The notes under the pieces were generated by a model that did no database searches, had not been told where the DNA came from, and saw only the letters and a program-made list of their open reading frames with translations. Below are positions 48,496 through 57,000 of a stretch of 64,000 bases of DNA, in pieces; positions within the stretch are counted from its first letter, which is position 1; the number at the start of each line of letters is the position of its first letter. The DNA comes from JALYYC01 sp963795805. Its GTDB lineage: Bacteria; Chloroflexota; Dormibacteria; CF-121. The DNA lies in NCBI GenBank assembly GCA_963795805.1, contig CAWCIV010000001.1, forward strand, positions 186,001 through 250,000, in the 5' to 3' direction. A program made the translations under genes and the position numbers.

Positions 48496-50259
48496 ATGCT
48501 GAAGTCGACGCGGCTGAGGGCCGCGCTTTGGAGACATCGCGTCGCCTGGGCTGTCGGCCTGTTCGCCGTCCTGGTGGCGAACGGCTTCGCCCTGCTGCAG
48601 CCGTTCCTGCTCGGGCGCGGCGTCGATGCGGTCACGCGTAACCAGGCCGGGCGCTTGCCGTTCATCTTCCTCGCCATTCTTGGCGCCGCGGCGGGTGACG
48701 CCGTATTCCGGTTCGCGCAGCGGCTGAGCATCAACCGCGCGTCGCGCCAGATCGAGAACGAGCTGCGCCGCGACCTCTTCCAGCACCTGCTGCGCCTCGA
48801 TCAGCGCTTCTTTCAGCAGATCCGCACCGGTGACGTCATGGCAAGGGCGACGAACGACCTCAGCGCCGTCCAGCAGCTGATCGGAATGGGCTTGATGAAC
48901 ATCGCCAATACGCTCGTGATCTTCGTCGCCGCGGTCACCCTGATGGCCCTGATCGACTGGCAGCTCACCATCATGTCGGTCTCCCTGCTGACACTGCTTT
49001 CGCTCGGATTCCTGCTGCTCGGTCCTCAGATCCAGAAGCGCTTCCTGAAAGTGCAGCAGGAATTCGCGGCCGTCTCGTCCAAAGCGCAGGAGAATTTCTC
49101 CGGCATCCGCGTCGTCAAGGCGTATGTCCAGGAGGAGGCGGAGGAGCGGAACTTCCGCGCCGTCAACCAGGGCTACGTCCAGGCCAACGTTGCCTGGGCG
49201 TGGATCAACAGCGCCCTTTGGCCACTCTTCGGTCTGCTGGCCGGGTCAGCGGCCGTCGTCCTGCTCTATGTCGGCGGTCAGCACGTCGTGGAGCACCGGA
49301 TTACGATCGGCCAGTTCATCCAGTTCAACACCTACCTCATCCTGCTGTCATGGCCCATGATCGCGCTGGGCTGGGTGGCCAACATGTTTCAGCAGGGAGC
49401 CGCCTCGATGGGCCGGATCGAGGAGGTCCTCCACGAACAGCCCGCCATCGCGTCGCCACCCCAGGCGATCGTCCCCGAGAAGGTCGCGGGGGATGTCGTG
49501 TTCGACCACGTCACCTTTGCCTACGACGGTGAGCCGATCTTCGAGGACCTGACGCTCCATGTCGCCGCGGGCGCGACCCTCGGCGTGGTCGGCGGCACCG
49601 GCAGTGGGAAGAGCACCTTGGTTCGGCTCCTGACTCGCGTCTACGATCCGCAGGCCGGCCGCATCCTGCTCGATGGCATCGACATCCAGGATCTCCCCCT
49701 TGACCTTCTCCGCCGCGAGATCGGCTATGTGCCGCAGGAAGCGTTCCTCTTCTCTGACACGCTGGCCGAAAACATCATGCTTGGCGCCCCCGACGCCTCG
49801 GCCGAGGCGGTAACCCGGGCGGCCCACCGATCGCAGCTGGCCGCCGATCTCGCGCAGTTCCCCGACGCCTTCAACACCATGATCGGCGAGCGTGGCGTCA
49901 CCCTGAGTGGAGGCCAGAAGCAGCGCACCGCCATCGCGCGAGCCCTGATCAAGGAGCCATCCGTGCTCGTGATGGACGATGCCCTCTCCAGCGTCGACAC
50001 CAGGACCGAGGAGGAGATCTTGAAGGGCCTGCGCGACTTCATTCAGAAACGGACCAGTTTTGTCATCGCGCACCGGGTGTCGACGATCAAGGATGCCGAC
50101 CGGATCGTCGTGCTGGACGAAGGCCGGATCGTCGAGCAGGGCACGCATGCCGAGCTCCTTGCCCTGGGTGGCGAGTATGCGCGGCTCTATGAGCGCCAGC
50201 AGTTGCGGCGCGAGCTCGAGGAGGACGCCGGCATCGATCCGCCGTCGCGGAAACCATGA
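48496..50259 (+). CDS. ABC exporter half-transporter with degenerate ATP site
   Basis: 587 residues. The N-terminal six-helix ABC exporter membrane domain (1-310) is followed by the nucleotide-binding domain: Walker A GGTGSGKSTL, Q-loop YVPQEAFLF, signature LSGGQKQRTA, Walker B VLVMDDALSSVD and H-loop IAHRVS. The residue after the Walker B Asp is Asp instead of catalytic Glu, the mark of the degenerate half in heterodimeric exporters such as TM287/288, BmrCD and LmrCD. The partner follows with an ATGA overlap. Substrate unknown; drugs, lipids or peptides are typical. Confidence 0.92.
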   Translation: MLKSTRLRAALWRHRVAWAVGLFAVLVANGFALLQPFLLGRGVDAVTRNQAGRLPFIFLAILGAAAGDAVFRFAQRLSINRASRQIENELRRDLFQHLLRLDQRFFQQIRTGDVMARATNDLSAVQQLIGMGLMNIANTLVIFVAAVTLMALIDWQLTIMSVSLLTLLSLGFLLLGPQIQKRFLKVQQEFAAVSSKAQENFSGIRVVKAYVQEEAEERNFRAVNQGYVQANVAWAWINSALWPLFGLLAGSAAVVLLYVGGQHVVEHRITIGQFIQFNTYLILLSWPMIALGWVANMFQQGAASMGRIEEVLHEQPAIASPPQAIVPEKVAGDVVFDHVTFAYDGEPIFEDLTLHVAAGATLGVVGGTGSGKSTLVRLLTRVYDPQAGRILLDGIDIQDLPLDLLRREIGYVPQEAFLFSDTLAENIMLGAPDASAEAVTRAAHRSQLAADLAQFPDAFNTMIGERGVTLSGGQKQRTAIARALIKEPSVLVMDDALSSVDTRTEEEILKGLRDFIQKRTSFVIAHRVSTIKDADRIVVLDEGRIVEQGTHAELLALGGEYARLYERQQLRRELEEDAGIDPPSRKP

Positions 50260-52061
50260 GCGTCCGCGGGGCCCGGTGGGCCGGCGGCAACGATGAGGTG
50301 CTGGGAAAGGCATACGACGGCCGGCTGATGCGACGCCTCTGGGCCTTCGTCCGACCGCATCGGATGCTTGGTGTGATCGGCCTCGTCCTGCTGCTCATCA
50401 GCTCGTTGAGTGACCTGGCGGGACCCTACTTCACCCAGCAGGCGATCGACCACTACATCAGGCCAGGGCGCCTGAATGGCTACGGGCAGCTGGCTGCGCT
50501 CTGGATGGTGGTAATCCTCCTGAACTTCGGCGCGCGCTACTGGCAGAGCTTTGCCATGAACTTGCTCGGCCAGCGGGTGATGTTCGACGTTCGGAATGCG
50601 ATCTTTGCGCACCTCCAGCGGATGTCGCTGACCTACTTCGACGGCACGCCGGTTGGGGTTCTCGTGACCCGCATGACCAATGACGTCGACGCCCTGAATC
50701 AGCTGCTGACCTCCGGGCTGGTGGCCGTGATCGGCGACCTCTTTTCCCTGGTCGTGATCGCCGGCTTCCTGCTCTGGGTGAACTGGCAGATGGCCCTGGT
50801 CGTGTTCCTGATCATGCCCGTCGTGGTCGCGGTCACCGCGGTGATGCGCACGCAGATGCGCGAGACCTATCGGGCGATTCGTACCCGGATCGGTCGGATC
50901 AACGGCTTCCTCCAGGAGGCGGTCTCGGGCGTCCTCACCATCCAGCTCTTCAACCACGAGGAGCGCACGCTGCGGGATTTCGATGCACTCAACGAGGACT
51001 ACCTGCGAGCCAACCTCCGATCGGTGGCCCTGTTCTCGATCTTCATGCCCTTGATGAGCTTCATCGGCTCGCTTACCTTTGCGCTGATCCTCTGGGTCGG
51101 GGGCGGCCGCGTGATCCAGGGGGCGCTGACGCTCGGGACGCTGGTCCTCTTTCTGCAACTCTCGGACCGCCTCTACCAGCCGATCCGTGATCTCTCGGAG
51201 AAATACAACATTTTGCAGGCGGCGATGGCGGCCTGCGAGCGGATCTTCGGCATTCTCGACGAGCCGGCGCGCGACCTCGACGAGCCGGGCGCGATCCGGC
51301 TGCCGGCGCTGCAGGGGGCGATCGCGCTCGATCACGTCTGGTTTGCGTACCAGGGCGAGGACTGGGTGCTTCGTGATGTCTCGATCACGATCGCCCCCGC
51401 CGAGAAGGTGGCGGTCGTCGGCGCGACCGGGGCGGGTAAGACATCCCTGATCAGCCTGCTGACCCGCTTCTACGACGTCCAGCAGGGGTCGGTCACCGTT
51501 GACGGCCACGACGTCCGGACGCTCTCACGCCGTGACTTGCGCCGGCATATCGGGGTGATCCTCCAGGATCCCTTCATCTTTACCGGGACCGTCGCCGAGA
51601 ACATCGCGCTGGGCGAACCGATGGCGCGGAGCCGGATCGAGGCCGCCGCCCGCGCGGTCAACGCCGACCGCTTCATTCGCCGGCTGCCGCAGGGCTACGA
51701 TCAGCCGCTGCATGAGCGAGGATCGGACCTCTCGACAGGGCAGAAGCAGCTGATCGCCTTTGCCCGCGCCCTGGCGTTCGATCCGGCGGTCCTGATGGTG
51801 CTCGACGAAGCCACCGCCAACGTGGACACGACCACCGAGGCCATCATCCAGGACTCCCTTAAGACGCTGATGCAGGGCCGGACCTCGATCATCATCGCCC
51901 ACCGGCTCTCGACCATCCGGCACGTCGACCGTATCGTCGTGCTTCACCGCGGCCGCGTGGTCGAGACCGGGAGTCATGCTGAGCTGCTTGCCCGGGGCGG
52001 GGTCTACTTTCGGCTGTATGAGCTGCAGTACAAGGACCAGGCCCCAGCGCTCTCCGCGTGA
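50256..52061 (+). CDS. ABC exporter half-transporter with canonical ATPase
   Basis: 601 residues, same architecture as its upstream partner: membrane domain to about 340, Walker A GATGAGKTSL, Q-loop VILQDPFIF, signature LSTGQKQ (Thr in place of the second signature residue), Walker B VLMVLDEATANVD with catalytic Glu, and H-loop IAHRLSTI. Together the two subunits should form a heterodimer with one active and one degenerate site. ATG 50256 overlaps the upstream stop, and its own stop overlaps the acetyltransferase start, so at least four genes may be co-transcribed. Confidence 0.93.
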   Translation: MSVRGARWAGGNDEVLGKAYDGRLMRRLWAFVRPHRMLGVIGLVLLLISSLSDLAGPYFTQQAIDHYIRPGRLNGYGQLAALWMVVILLNFGARYWQSFAMNLLGQRVMFDVRNAIFAHLQRMSLTYFDGTPVGVLVTRMTNDVDALNQLLTSGLVAVIGDLFSLVVIAGFLLWVNWQMALVVFLIMPVVVAVTAVMRTQMRETYRAIRTRIGRINGFLQEAVSGVLTIQLFNHEERTLRDFDALNEDYLRANLRSVALFSIFMPLMSFIGSLTFALILWVGGGRVIQGALTLGTLVLFLQLSDRLYQPIRDLSEKYNILQAAMAACERIFGILDEPARDLDEPGAIRLPALQGAIALDHVWFAYQGEDWVLRDVSITIAPAEKVAVVGATGAGKTSLISLLTRFYDVQQGSVTVDGHDVRTLSRRDLRRHIGVILQDPFIFTGTVAENIALGEPMARSRIEAAARAVNADRFIRRLPQGYDQPLHERGSDLSTGQKQLIAFARALAFDPAVLMVLDEATANVDTTTEAIIQDSLKTLMQGRTSIIIAHRLSTIRHVDRIVVLHRGRVVETGSHAELLARGGVYFRLYELQYKDQAPALSA

Positions 52062-52846
52062 GCGTTCACCTCGATGCGCTAGCCGACGAGGTCTTCGACG
52101 CCGCCTCGGCGCTCGGCCGTGGGGACGGCGTGTCGACCCGGCTGCCGTTTGGCGAGGTTCGGCGCAACCCCGCCTACCCGGACCTGTTTTTCCTCAATGG
52201 GATTTCCGGCCTGCGGGCGCCGGACTGGACCGTGACGGACGTCGAGCGGGCCGTGGCGGAGCACCTCCCGGGAATCGGACTCGTCCGGATCACGAGTCGC
52301 GACCCGGGTACGATTGCCCGGCTCGGCCCGCAGTTCGCCGAGGCAGGATACGAGGCGGAATGCCGCGTCGCGATGGTGCAGGTCGCGCTGCCGGAGGGTG
52401 CCCGAACCAGCGGCGTGGAGATCGGCCCGGTGGAGACGGCGACGGATTGGCGGGATTTCGAGTTGTCGATCAGCAACGACAGCTCGGAACATCAGTGGAC
52501 CGGCGCAATGACCCGTCAGCTGGTCGATCTCTATCGTGCCCAGGCGACCAACCCCTGGCAGTCCTGGCTGCTCGCCCGCGCGGCGGGTGAGCCGCTCGGG
52601 CACGTCGGCCTCTATCAGCACGCCACGGTCGGGTATCTGCATGCGCTCTTTACCCGCGAGACGGCGCGACGACGCGGGGTCGGGTCGGCCCTTGTTGAGG
52701 AGGCGGGACGTCGAGCCCGGGCCATTGGGTGCGAGCGCTTGACGTTGCAATGCACTCGGGATTCGTTCCTGCCGGCCTATTACCGGGCGTTCCGCTTCCG
52801 CACGGTGGGGGAGATGTGGATCTGGATGAAGCGAGTCGAGCCGTGA
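52058..52846 (+). CDS. GNAT-family N-acetyltransferase
   Basis: 262 residues. The C-terminal half is a GNAT domain: LGHVGLYQHATVGYLHALFT is the beta4 region, and RRRGVGSALVEEAGRRA is the acetyl-CoA pyrophosphate-binding loop (R-x-x-G-x-G/A). The N-terminal 110 residues look like a second, degenerate GNAT fold. Substrate unknown. GTG 52058 overlaps the ABC exporter stop, and its stop overlaps the next start (GTGA). Confidence 0.82.
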   Translation: MSVHLDALADEVFDAASALGRGDGVSTRLPFGEVRRNPAYPDLFFLNGISGLRAPDWTVTDVERAVAEHLPGIGLVRITSRDPGTIARLGPQFAEAGYEAECRVAMVQVALPEGARTSGVEIGPVETATDWRDFELSISNDSSEHQWTGAMTRQLVDLYRAQATNPWQSWLLARAAGEPLGHVGLYQHATVGYLHALFTRETARRRGVGSALVEEAGRRARAIGCERLTLQCTRDSFLPAYYRAFRFRTVGEMWIWMKRVEP

Positions 52847-53778
52847 GCCCATGGAGCGCGGAGTTTCGACTGGTCGGCCCCGGTGGGGAGCCGATCGACC
52901 TCCGGCGCGTCTTTCTCTCGCACGGCCTCGCGGCCTTGCCGCCGATGCGCCTCGATGAGAAGACCGGCCTCTTCGAGATCACGGTCCCCATCGGCCGCGG
53001 CGCGCGAACCCTGACGCTAGGGCCGTCGCGCCCCGGGTTCGCCACCGTCACGGTCGCGGGGCCCCCGCCGGGCGCGACGACGGCCGCGGCGGTGATGGCG
53101 AGGACGCGGCACGTTCTCAGCCTGGACCAGGACCTGGCGCCCTTCTACGCGCTGGCGGCTAAAGATCCGGACCTCGCCTGGGTGACCTCCGGCGCGGGGC
53201 GGATGGTCCGCAGCCCGACCGTTTTCGAGGACGTCGTCAAGACGATCTGCACCACCAACACGTCCTGGGGCGGCACCACGCGGATGGTCAACGCCCTGAT
53301 CGAGCACCTCGGCGTCAAGGCCCCGGGTGCGCCGGTCAGCGGGCCATTCGGGCGGGCATTCCCGACTGCTACGGCGATGGCAGCGGCGGACGAGGACTTT
53401 TATCGCCGCGTCGCCGGGGCTGGCTACCGCGGCGCCTACCTGCGCGCGCTGGCGACGTCGGTCGCCGACGGCTCGGTGGACCTTGAAGCGCTTGGTGCCG
53501 CTTCGCCCGACGAGCGCACGGATGATCAGATAGAGGAGGACCTGCGGGCGCTGCCTGGCGTCGGACCGTACGCCGCAGCCCATGTCATGCTCATGCTGGG
53601 GCGAACGTCGCGCCTCATCCTGGACTCCTGGACGCGTCCCACCTACGCCAAACTGATGCGTCGGCGTCGCCCGGTGAGTGATCGCATGATCGAGCGTCGC
53701 TTTCGACCGTACGGCCGCTACGCCGGCCTGGCCTTCTGGTTGTTCCTGACCCGCGACTGGCTCGACGCTTCCAATTGA
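52843..53778 (+). CDS. HhH-GPD DNA glycosylase (3-methyladenine glycosylase II / OGG-like)
   Basis: 311 residues from GTG 52843; upstream in-frame sequence belongs to the acetyltransferase. The helix-hairpin-helix LPGVGPYAAAHVMLMLG is followed by the expected catalytic Asp in RLILDSWTRP. VFEDVVKTICTTNTSWGGT is the family's F-E-D-x-V-K-x-I segment. No Cys cluster, so it is not an iron-sulfur MutY/Nth type. It probably removes alkylated or oxidised bases. With tag at 28421 the window holds two alkylation-repair glycosylases. Confidence 0.88.
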   Translation: MSPWSAEFRLVGPGGEPIDLRRVFLSHGLAALPPMRLDEKTGLFEITVPIGRGARTLTLGPSRPGFATVTVAGPPPGATTAAAVMARTRHVLSLDQDLAPFYALAAKDPDLAWVTSGAGRMVRSPTVFEDVVKTICTTNTSWGGTTRMVNALIEHLGVKAPGAPVSGPFGRAFPTATAMAAADEDFYRRVAGAGYRGAYLRALATSVADGSVDLEALGAASPDERTDDQIEEDLRALPGVGPYAAAHVMLMLGRTSRLILDSWTRPTYAKLMRRRRPVSDRMIERRFRPYGRYAGLAFWLFLTRDWLDASN

Positions 53779-53821
53779 TTTCGAATTCGGCGGGGCCGTT
53801 CCGGCGTATCGTGGGTAGACC

Positions 53822-54466
53822 ATGGCTGTGGCAGACCTTCGCCTCCTGATCGTCTCGGCGAACTCGCTGGCGCGGGGCGGCATGGAAGCCGTGGTGGACG
53901 GCATGCCCGGGGTTCGCGCGGTCGGCTCGGGTGGCCTCCCGGACGCCGCCTCGCTCGCTGGCCAGCTCCAGCCCGAGGTTGTGCTGCTCGACGTTGGTGA
54001 TGGCGAGATCGAAGACCTCGATGCCATTGGCCGCCTGTCGACCGCCCAGCCTGGCCTTCCGATCGTGGCGGTCGGCGGTGGCACGCTGGCGGTGGCGACC
54101 GCGCTCAGCTTCGGCGCCTCGGCCCTGCTCCCGGCCGCGGTCGAGGTGGAGGTGCTTCGTCTGGCGCTGCTCTCGGCAGCCCATGGGCTGGTGACGATTG
54201 CCCGGCCCGACCTGGTCGCCCTCCTTCCGGCTGAAGACCCGGGCGAGTCACCGGTCCGCGTCAACGCCGAGTCCCTGACCGGGCGCGAGCTCGAGGTCCT
54301 CCAGTTGATGGCGCGAGGATTGACCAATCGGCAGATCGGCCGACGGCTCGGCATCAGCGAGCACACGGTGAAATTCCACGCCGGTGGTCTCCTCGGCAAG
54401 TTGGGCGCCCGCTCGCGGGCTGAGGCCGTGGCCCGCGCGATCGGGTTAGGCTGGATCCTCGTCTGA
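53822..54466 (+). CDS. LuxR/NarL-type regulator with pseudo-receiver domain
   Basis: 214 residues. The C-terminal LuxR HTH is clear: LTGRELEVLQLMARGLTNRQ and GISEHTVKFHAGGLLGKL. The N-terminal domain has the receiver length and keeps an Asp in VVLLDVGDGE. The usual acidic pair is replaced (LLIVSANSLA), and the Lys segment reads ALLPAA. Phosphorylation-driven switching is therefore unlikely; such pseudo-receivers bind ligands or dimerise constitutively. It is transcribed 43 nt after the glycosylase. Confidence 0.87.
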   Translation: MAVADLRLLIVSANSLARGGMEAVVDGMPGVRAVGSGGLPDAASLAGQLQPEVVLLDVGDGEIEDLDAIGRLSTAQPGLPIVAVGGGTLAVATALSFGASALLPAAVEVEVLRLALLSAAHGLVTIARPDLVALLPAEDPGESPVRVNAESLTGRELEVLQLMARGLTNRQIGRRLGISEHTVKFHAGGLLGKLGARSRAEAVARAIGLGWILV

Positions 54467-54488
54467 CGGATAGAAGAAAGGAGCACTG

Positions 54489-54932
54489 ATGGATCAGGAC
54501 GGATACGGCTACAAGGCGACCGAGAAGGCGATCGACCGACTCCTGGAGGACGCCCGCACCCTGTCCCCGGCCGGCATCGAGCGCGCTGCCTGGGGTTGGG
54601 ACCGGCACGAGGACCCGGTCAACAAGCGCCGCTTCCGCGAGGCCGAGAAGATGGCGCTGCACGCCCTCGAGCAGGCCAACCGCGGCGATACATGGGAGAA
54701 GGCGCGCCGCGATGTCCTCGAGCTGACGGAAGGCCGGTCGTCGGTCGTGTCCTGGAAGGTTGAGCATGGCGACAAGGGGCACAAGGCGGAGCATGCCGCG
54801 CTGGGCGCGGCGATGGGCGTGCTGGTCAAGGACCGGATCGACCATGCGCACTACGCAACGCTGGTCCAGCCGATGGCCGAGGCACTTCCGTGGCTCCTGC
54901 CCGAGGTGCCGCCGGAGCCACGACGCCGATGA
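54489..54932 (+). CDS. Hypothetical helical protein
   Basis: 147 residues, charged and helical, no membrane segment, one conserved-looking core (AAWGWDRHEDPVNKRRFREA). Histidines cluster toward the C-terminus (VEHGDKGHKAEHAA, DHAHYATL). AGAAAGGAGCACTG gives a good ribosome-binding site for ATG 54489. No family recognised. Its stop overlaps the rhodanese start, so it belongs to the hypothetical-rhodanese-protease operon 54489-56261. Confidence 0.65.
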   Translation: MDQDGYGYKATEKAIDRLLEDARTLSPAGIERAAWGWDRHEDPVNKRRFREAEKMALHALEQANRGDTWEKARRDVLELTEGRSSVVSWKVEHGDKGHKAEHAALGAAMGVLVKDRIDHAHYATLVQPMAEALPWLLPEVPPEPRRR

Positions 54933-55372
54933 TCGGCGTCCGCATCGAGCCGCACGCCGCGAAGGCGCGGCTGGACGCCGGGGAGGCGGTCGCGCTCGAC
55001 GTCACGAGCGCCCTGGTTTGGCCGGCGGTCAACCACCGGATCCCCGGTTCGGTCCGGGTCCTCCCTGAGCCGGTGCTCCGGGCGCTCGACGCCGCCCGGC
55101 CCGCCGCGGAGATCATGCCCCATTTCGGCGGCCTTCCCGCCGATCGGGATGTTATTGCCTACTGCACCTGTCCGGGCGAGGAGACCAGCGCGCGGATCGC
55201 CAACTTCCTTCGGAACCACGGTCGCCAGGCGTGGGCGCTCCGGGGTGGACTCGCTGCCTGGCGGACGTCGGGCTTTGCGATGGAGCCGAAGGCGCCGACG
55301 CCGGCGCGCGTGCCCTCCGCCGATGAAGACTGTCCGGACTGCGACCAGGACGTCGCCGAGCATCGCGCCTAG
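54929..55372 (+). CDS. Rhodanese-domain sulfurtransferase-like protein
   Basis: 147 residues. Rhodanese fold: LDVTSALVWPAVNHRIPGSV near the N-terminus and the active-site loop with Cys in VIAYCTCPGEETSARIA, followed by WALRGGLAAWRTSG. The loop reads C-T-C-P-G-E-E, so a second Cys lies two residues after the catalytic one. An extra C-terminal tail carries CPDC. It probably transfers sulfane sulfur or senses thiols. ATG 54929 overlaps the previous gene's stop. Confidence 0.87.
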   Translation: MIGVRIEPHAAKARLDAGEAVALDVTSALVWPAVNHRIPGSVRVLPEPVLRALDAARPAAEIMPHFGGLPADRDVIAYCTCPGEETSARIANFLRNHGRQAWALRGGLAAWRTSGFAMEPKAPTPARVPSADEDCPDCDQDVAEHRA

Positions 55373-55373
55373 T

Positions 55374-56261
55374 ATGTCCTCGCTTGACGACCTCTCGCGC
55401 GATCTGGGCGCGCTGGTTGAGCGCGCCGGCAGTGGCGTGGTGCGCGTCTCGGCTCGCCGCGGCCGGCCCGCGACCGGGATTGCCTGGGACGAAGACCTTG
55501 TCCTGACGGCCGACCATGCCGTCGAGCAGGAGGATGGGATCACCGTGTCGAACGGAACCGCCGAGGTCAAGGCCACCATCGCGGGTCGCGACCCCGGGAC
55601 CGATCTGGCGCTGCTGCGGACCGACCGTTCGGCCGTCACCGTCCTGGCGCGCGGGAACGGCGCCGAGCTTCGGGTCGGGCAGTTGGTGATCGCGATCGGC
55701 CGGCCGCGGGAGATCCAGGCGACGCTTGGCATCGTCAGCGCGCTCGGGGGATCCTTTCGGAACTGGCGCGGCGGAGACGACCAGGGATTGATCCACACCA
55801 GCGCCGAGCTCCTCACCGGCTTTTCCGGCGGTCCGCTGCTCGATAGTGGCGGCACGGTTGTGGGAATCAACAGCTGGAACTACGGCCAGGGTGTCAGCCG
55901 AGCCCTCCCGGTTGAGACAGCCGAGCAGGCGGTCAAGGCGCTCCTGCAACACGGTCGGATCCGGCGCGCCTACCTTGGCCTCGGCACGCAGCCGATCCGG
56001 CTGGCGGCCCCGGCGGCGGCGCTGGCAGGACAGGACCGCGGCCTGCTGGTCGTGACGGTTGATCCCGGCGGGCCGGCGGCGTTAGCCGGAGTCATGCAGG
56101 GCGATGTCGTCCTCGCGGTCAACGGGATCGTCACCCAAAGGCTTGATGACCTGTTTCACGGGTTGCACCGGCTTGAGGTCGGCGCGGTCGCCGGGCTTCG
56201 ACTGCTGCGAGCGGGCGAGGTCCGGGACCTGGCCGTGACGACCGGGGAGCGAGACGGTTGA
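55374..56261 (+). CDS. Trypsin-like serine protease with C-terminal PDZ domain (no export signal)
   Basis: 295 residues from ATG 55374; the longer in-frame start is in the rhodanese gene. S1C protease residues: His in LTADHAVEQ, Asp in DPGTDLALL, Ser in LTGFSGGPLLD. The PDZ spans about 195-285 (YLGLGTQPIRL ... GLLVVTVDPGGPAALAGVMQGDVVLAVNG). No signal peptide or membrane helix, so unlike most HtrA proteins it looks cytoplasmic. Co-transcribed with the rhodanese gene (1-nt gap). A second HtrA-like protease at 26392 has an anchor but no PDZ. Confidence 0.88.
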   Translation: MSSLDDLSRDLGALVERAGSGVVRVSARRGRPATGIAWDEDLVLTADHAVEQEDGITVSNGTAEVKATIAGRDPGTDLALLRTDRSAVTVLARGNGAELRVGQLVIAIGRPREIQATLGIVSALGGSFRNWRGGDDQGLIHTSAELLTGFSGGPLLDSGGTVVGINSWNYGQGVSRALPVETAEQAVKALLQHGRIRRAYLGLGTQPIRLAAPAAALAGQDRGLLVVTVDPGGPAALAGVMQGDVVLAVNGIVTQRLDDLFHGLHRLEVGAVAGLRLLRAGEVRDLAVTTGERDG

Positions 56262-56323
56262 ACGCGGACTTGCCATGCCGCGCCAGATGGCGCTAGGCTG
56301 AGGATCGACCCAAAGGAGGAGCC

Positions 56324-56596
56324 ATCGCTACCACCGCGACCTGCCACCATCTCGACCAGATCATGAATCCCAAGCCGCATACGAAGGGATGCGAGGAGTG
56401 TCTGAAAACCGGGGATACATGGGTGCATCTGCGGCTCTGCGAGACCTGCGGGCAGGTGGGCTGTTGCGACTCATCGAAGAACAAGCACGCGACGAAGCAC
56501 TTCAAGGCGAGCCATCACCCGATCATCAAGTCCTTCCAGCCGGGTGAGGACTGGATGTACTGCTACATCGACAACGTAATGTTCGAGGACGCCTAA
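56324..56596 (+). CDS. UBP-type zinc-finger protein (apparent AUC start)
   Basis: About 90 residues. The UBP-type zinc finger is recognisable from TCHHLDQI, GCEECLKTGDTWVHLRLCETCG, VGCCDSSKNKHATKHF and HHPIIKSFQPGEDW, containing the Cys/His ligands for zinc. In relatives the protein begins just before C-x-HLDQI; here that stretch lies upstream of the first ATG (56363). It is preceded by AAAGGAGGAGCC and then ATC at 56324 in the right frame. Starting at 56363 would lose the first Cys/His ligands. Bacterial stand-alone UBP fingers have unknown function. Confidence 0.82.
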   Translation: MATTATCHHLDQIMNPKPHTKGCEECLKTGDTWVHLRLCETCGQVGCCDSSKNKHATKHFKASHHPIIKSFQPGEDWMYCYIDNVMFEDA

Positions 56597-56608
56597 CTTC
56601 GGCCGTTC

Positions 56609-56845
56609 TCAGGCGGAACGCCGAACGCCGGCGGTGAGGACGGATTCGTCGGCCTCAACGAAATCGCGGATCAGGGCATTCAGTTCGGCGCACTTTTCCA
56701 GAATTTGCTGACAGGCTCGGGCCCGCGCCTCCGGAGTCAGGTCGCCACCCTTGAGCAGGTCGGCATAGCCGTGGATGATGGTCAGTGGCGTTCGGAGATT
56801 ATGACCCAGCAGGGCCAGTTCGCTGACGGTCGGATCTCCTGTCAC
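56609..56845 (-). CDS. Stand-alone HisKA phosphoacceptor-domain protein
   Basis: 78 residues from GTG 56845 behind GAGAGGAGGGCGCC. LALLGHNLRTPLTIIHGYADLL is an H-box with the phospho-acceptor His and the usual following Arg-Thr-Pro-Leu. The second helix (ARACQQILEKCAELNALIRDF) completes a dimerisation/phosphotransfer helical hairpin. There is no ATPase domain or sensor. It may be a free phosphotransfer or dimerisation partner of another kinase, or a remnant. A TTGACA lies at 56894-56889 upstream, with a poor -10. Confidence 0.65.
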   Translation of the reverse strand: MTGDPTVSELALLGHNLRTPLTIIHGYADLLKGGDLTPEARARACQQILEKCAELNALIRDFVEADESVLTAGVRRSA

Positions 56846-57000
56846 GGCGCCCTCCTCTCAGTGATAGCGTCGCCTGTTCCGGCCAGGTTGTCAAGGACGA
56901 CTTCGGTCGATTCTTTCTGAGGCCGGTTCCATGACAGCGGCCACGAAAATTTGCTGACATCGACACCATCATGGTTGTCGTTGCCGGGTCGGAAGAATCG

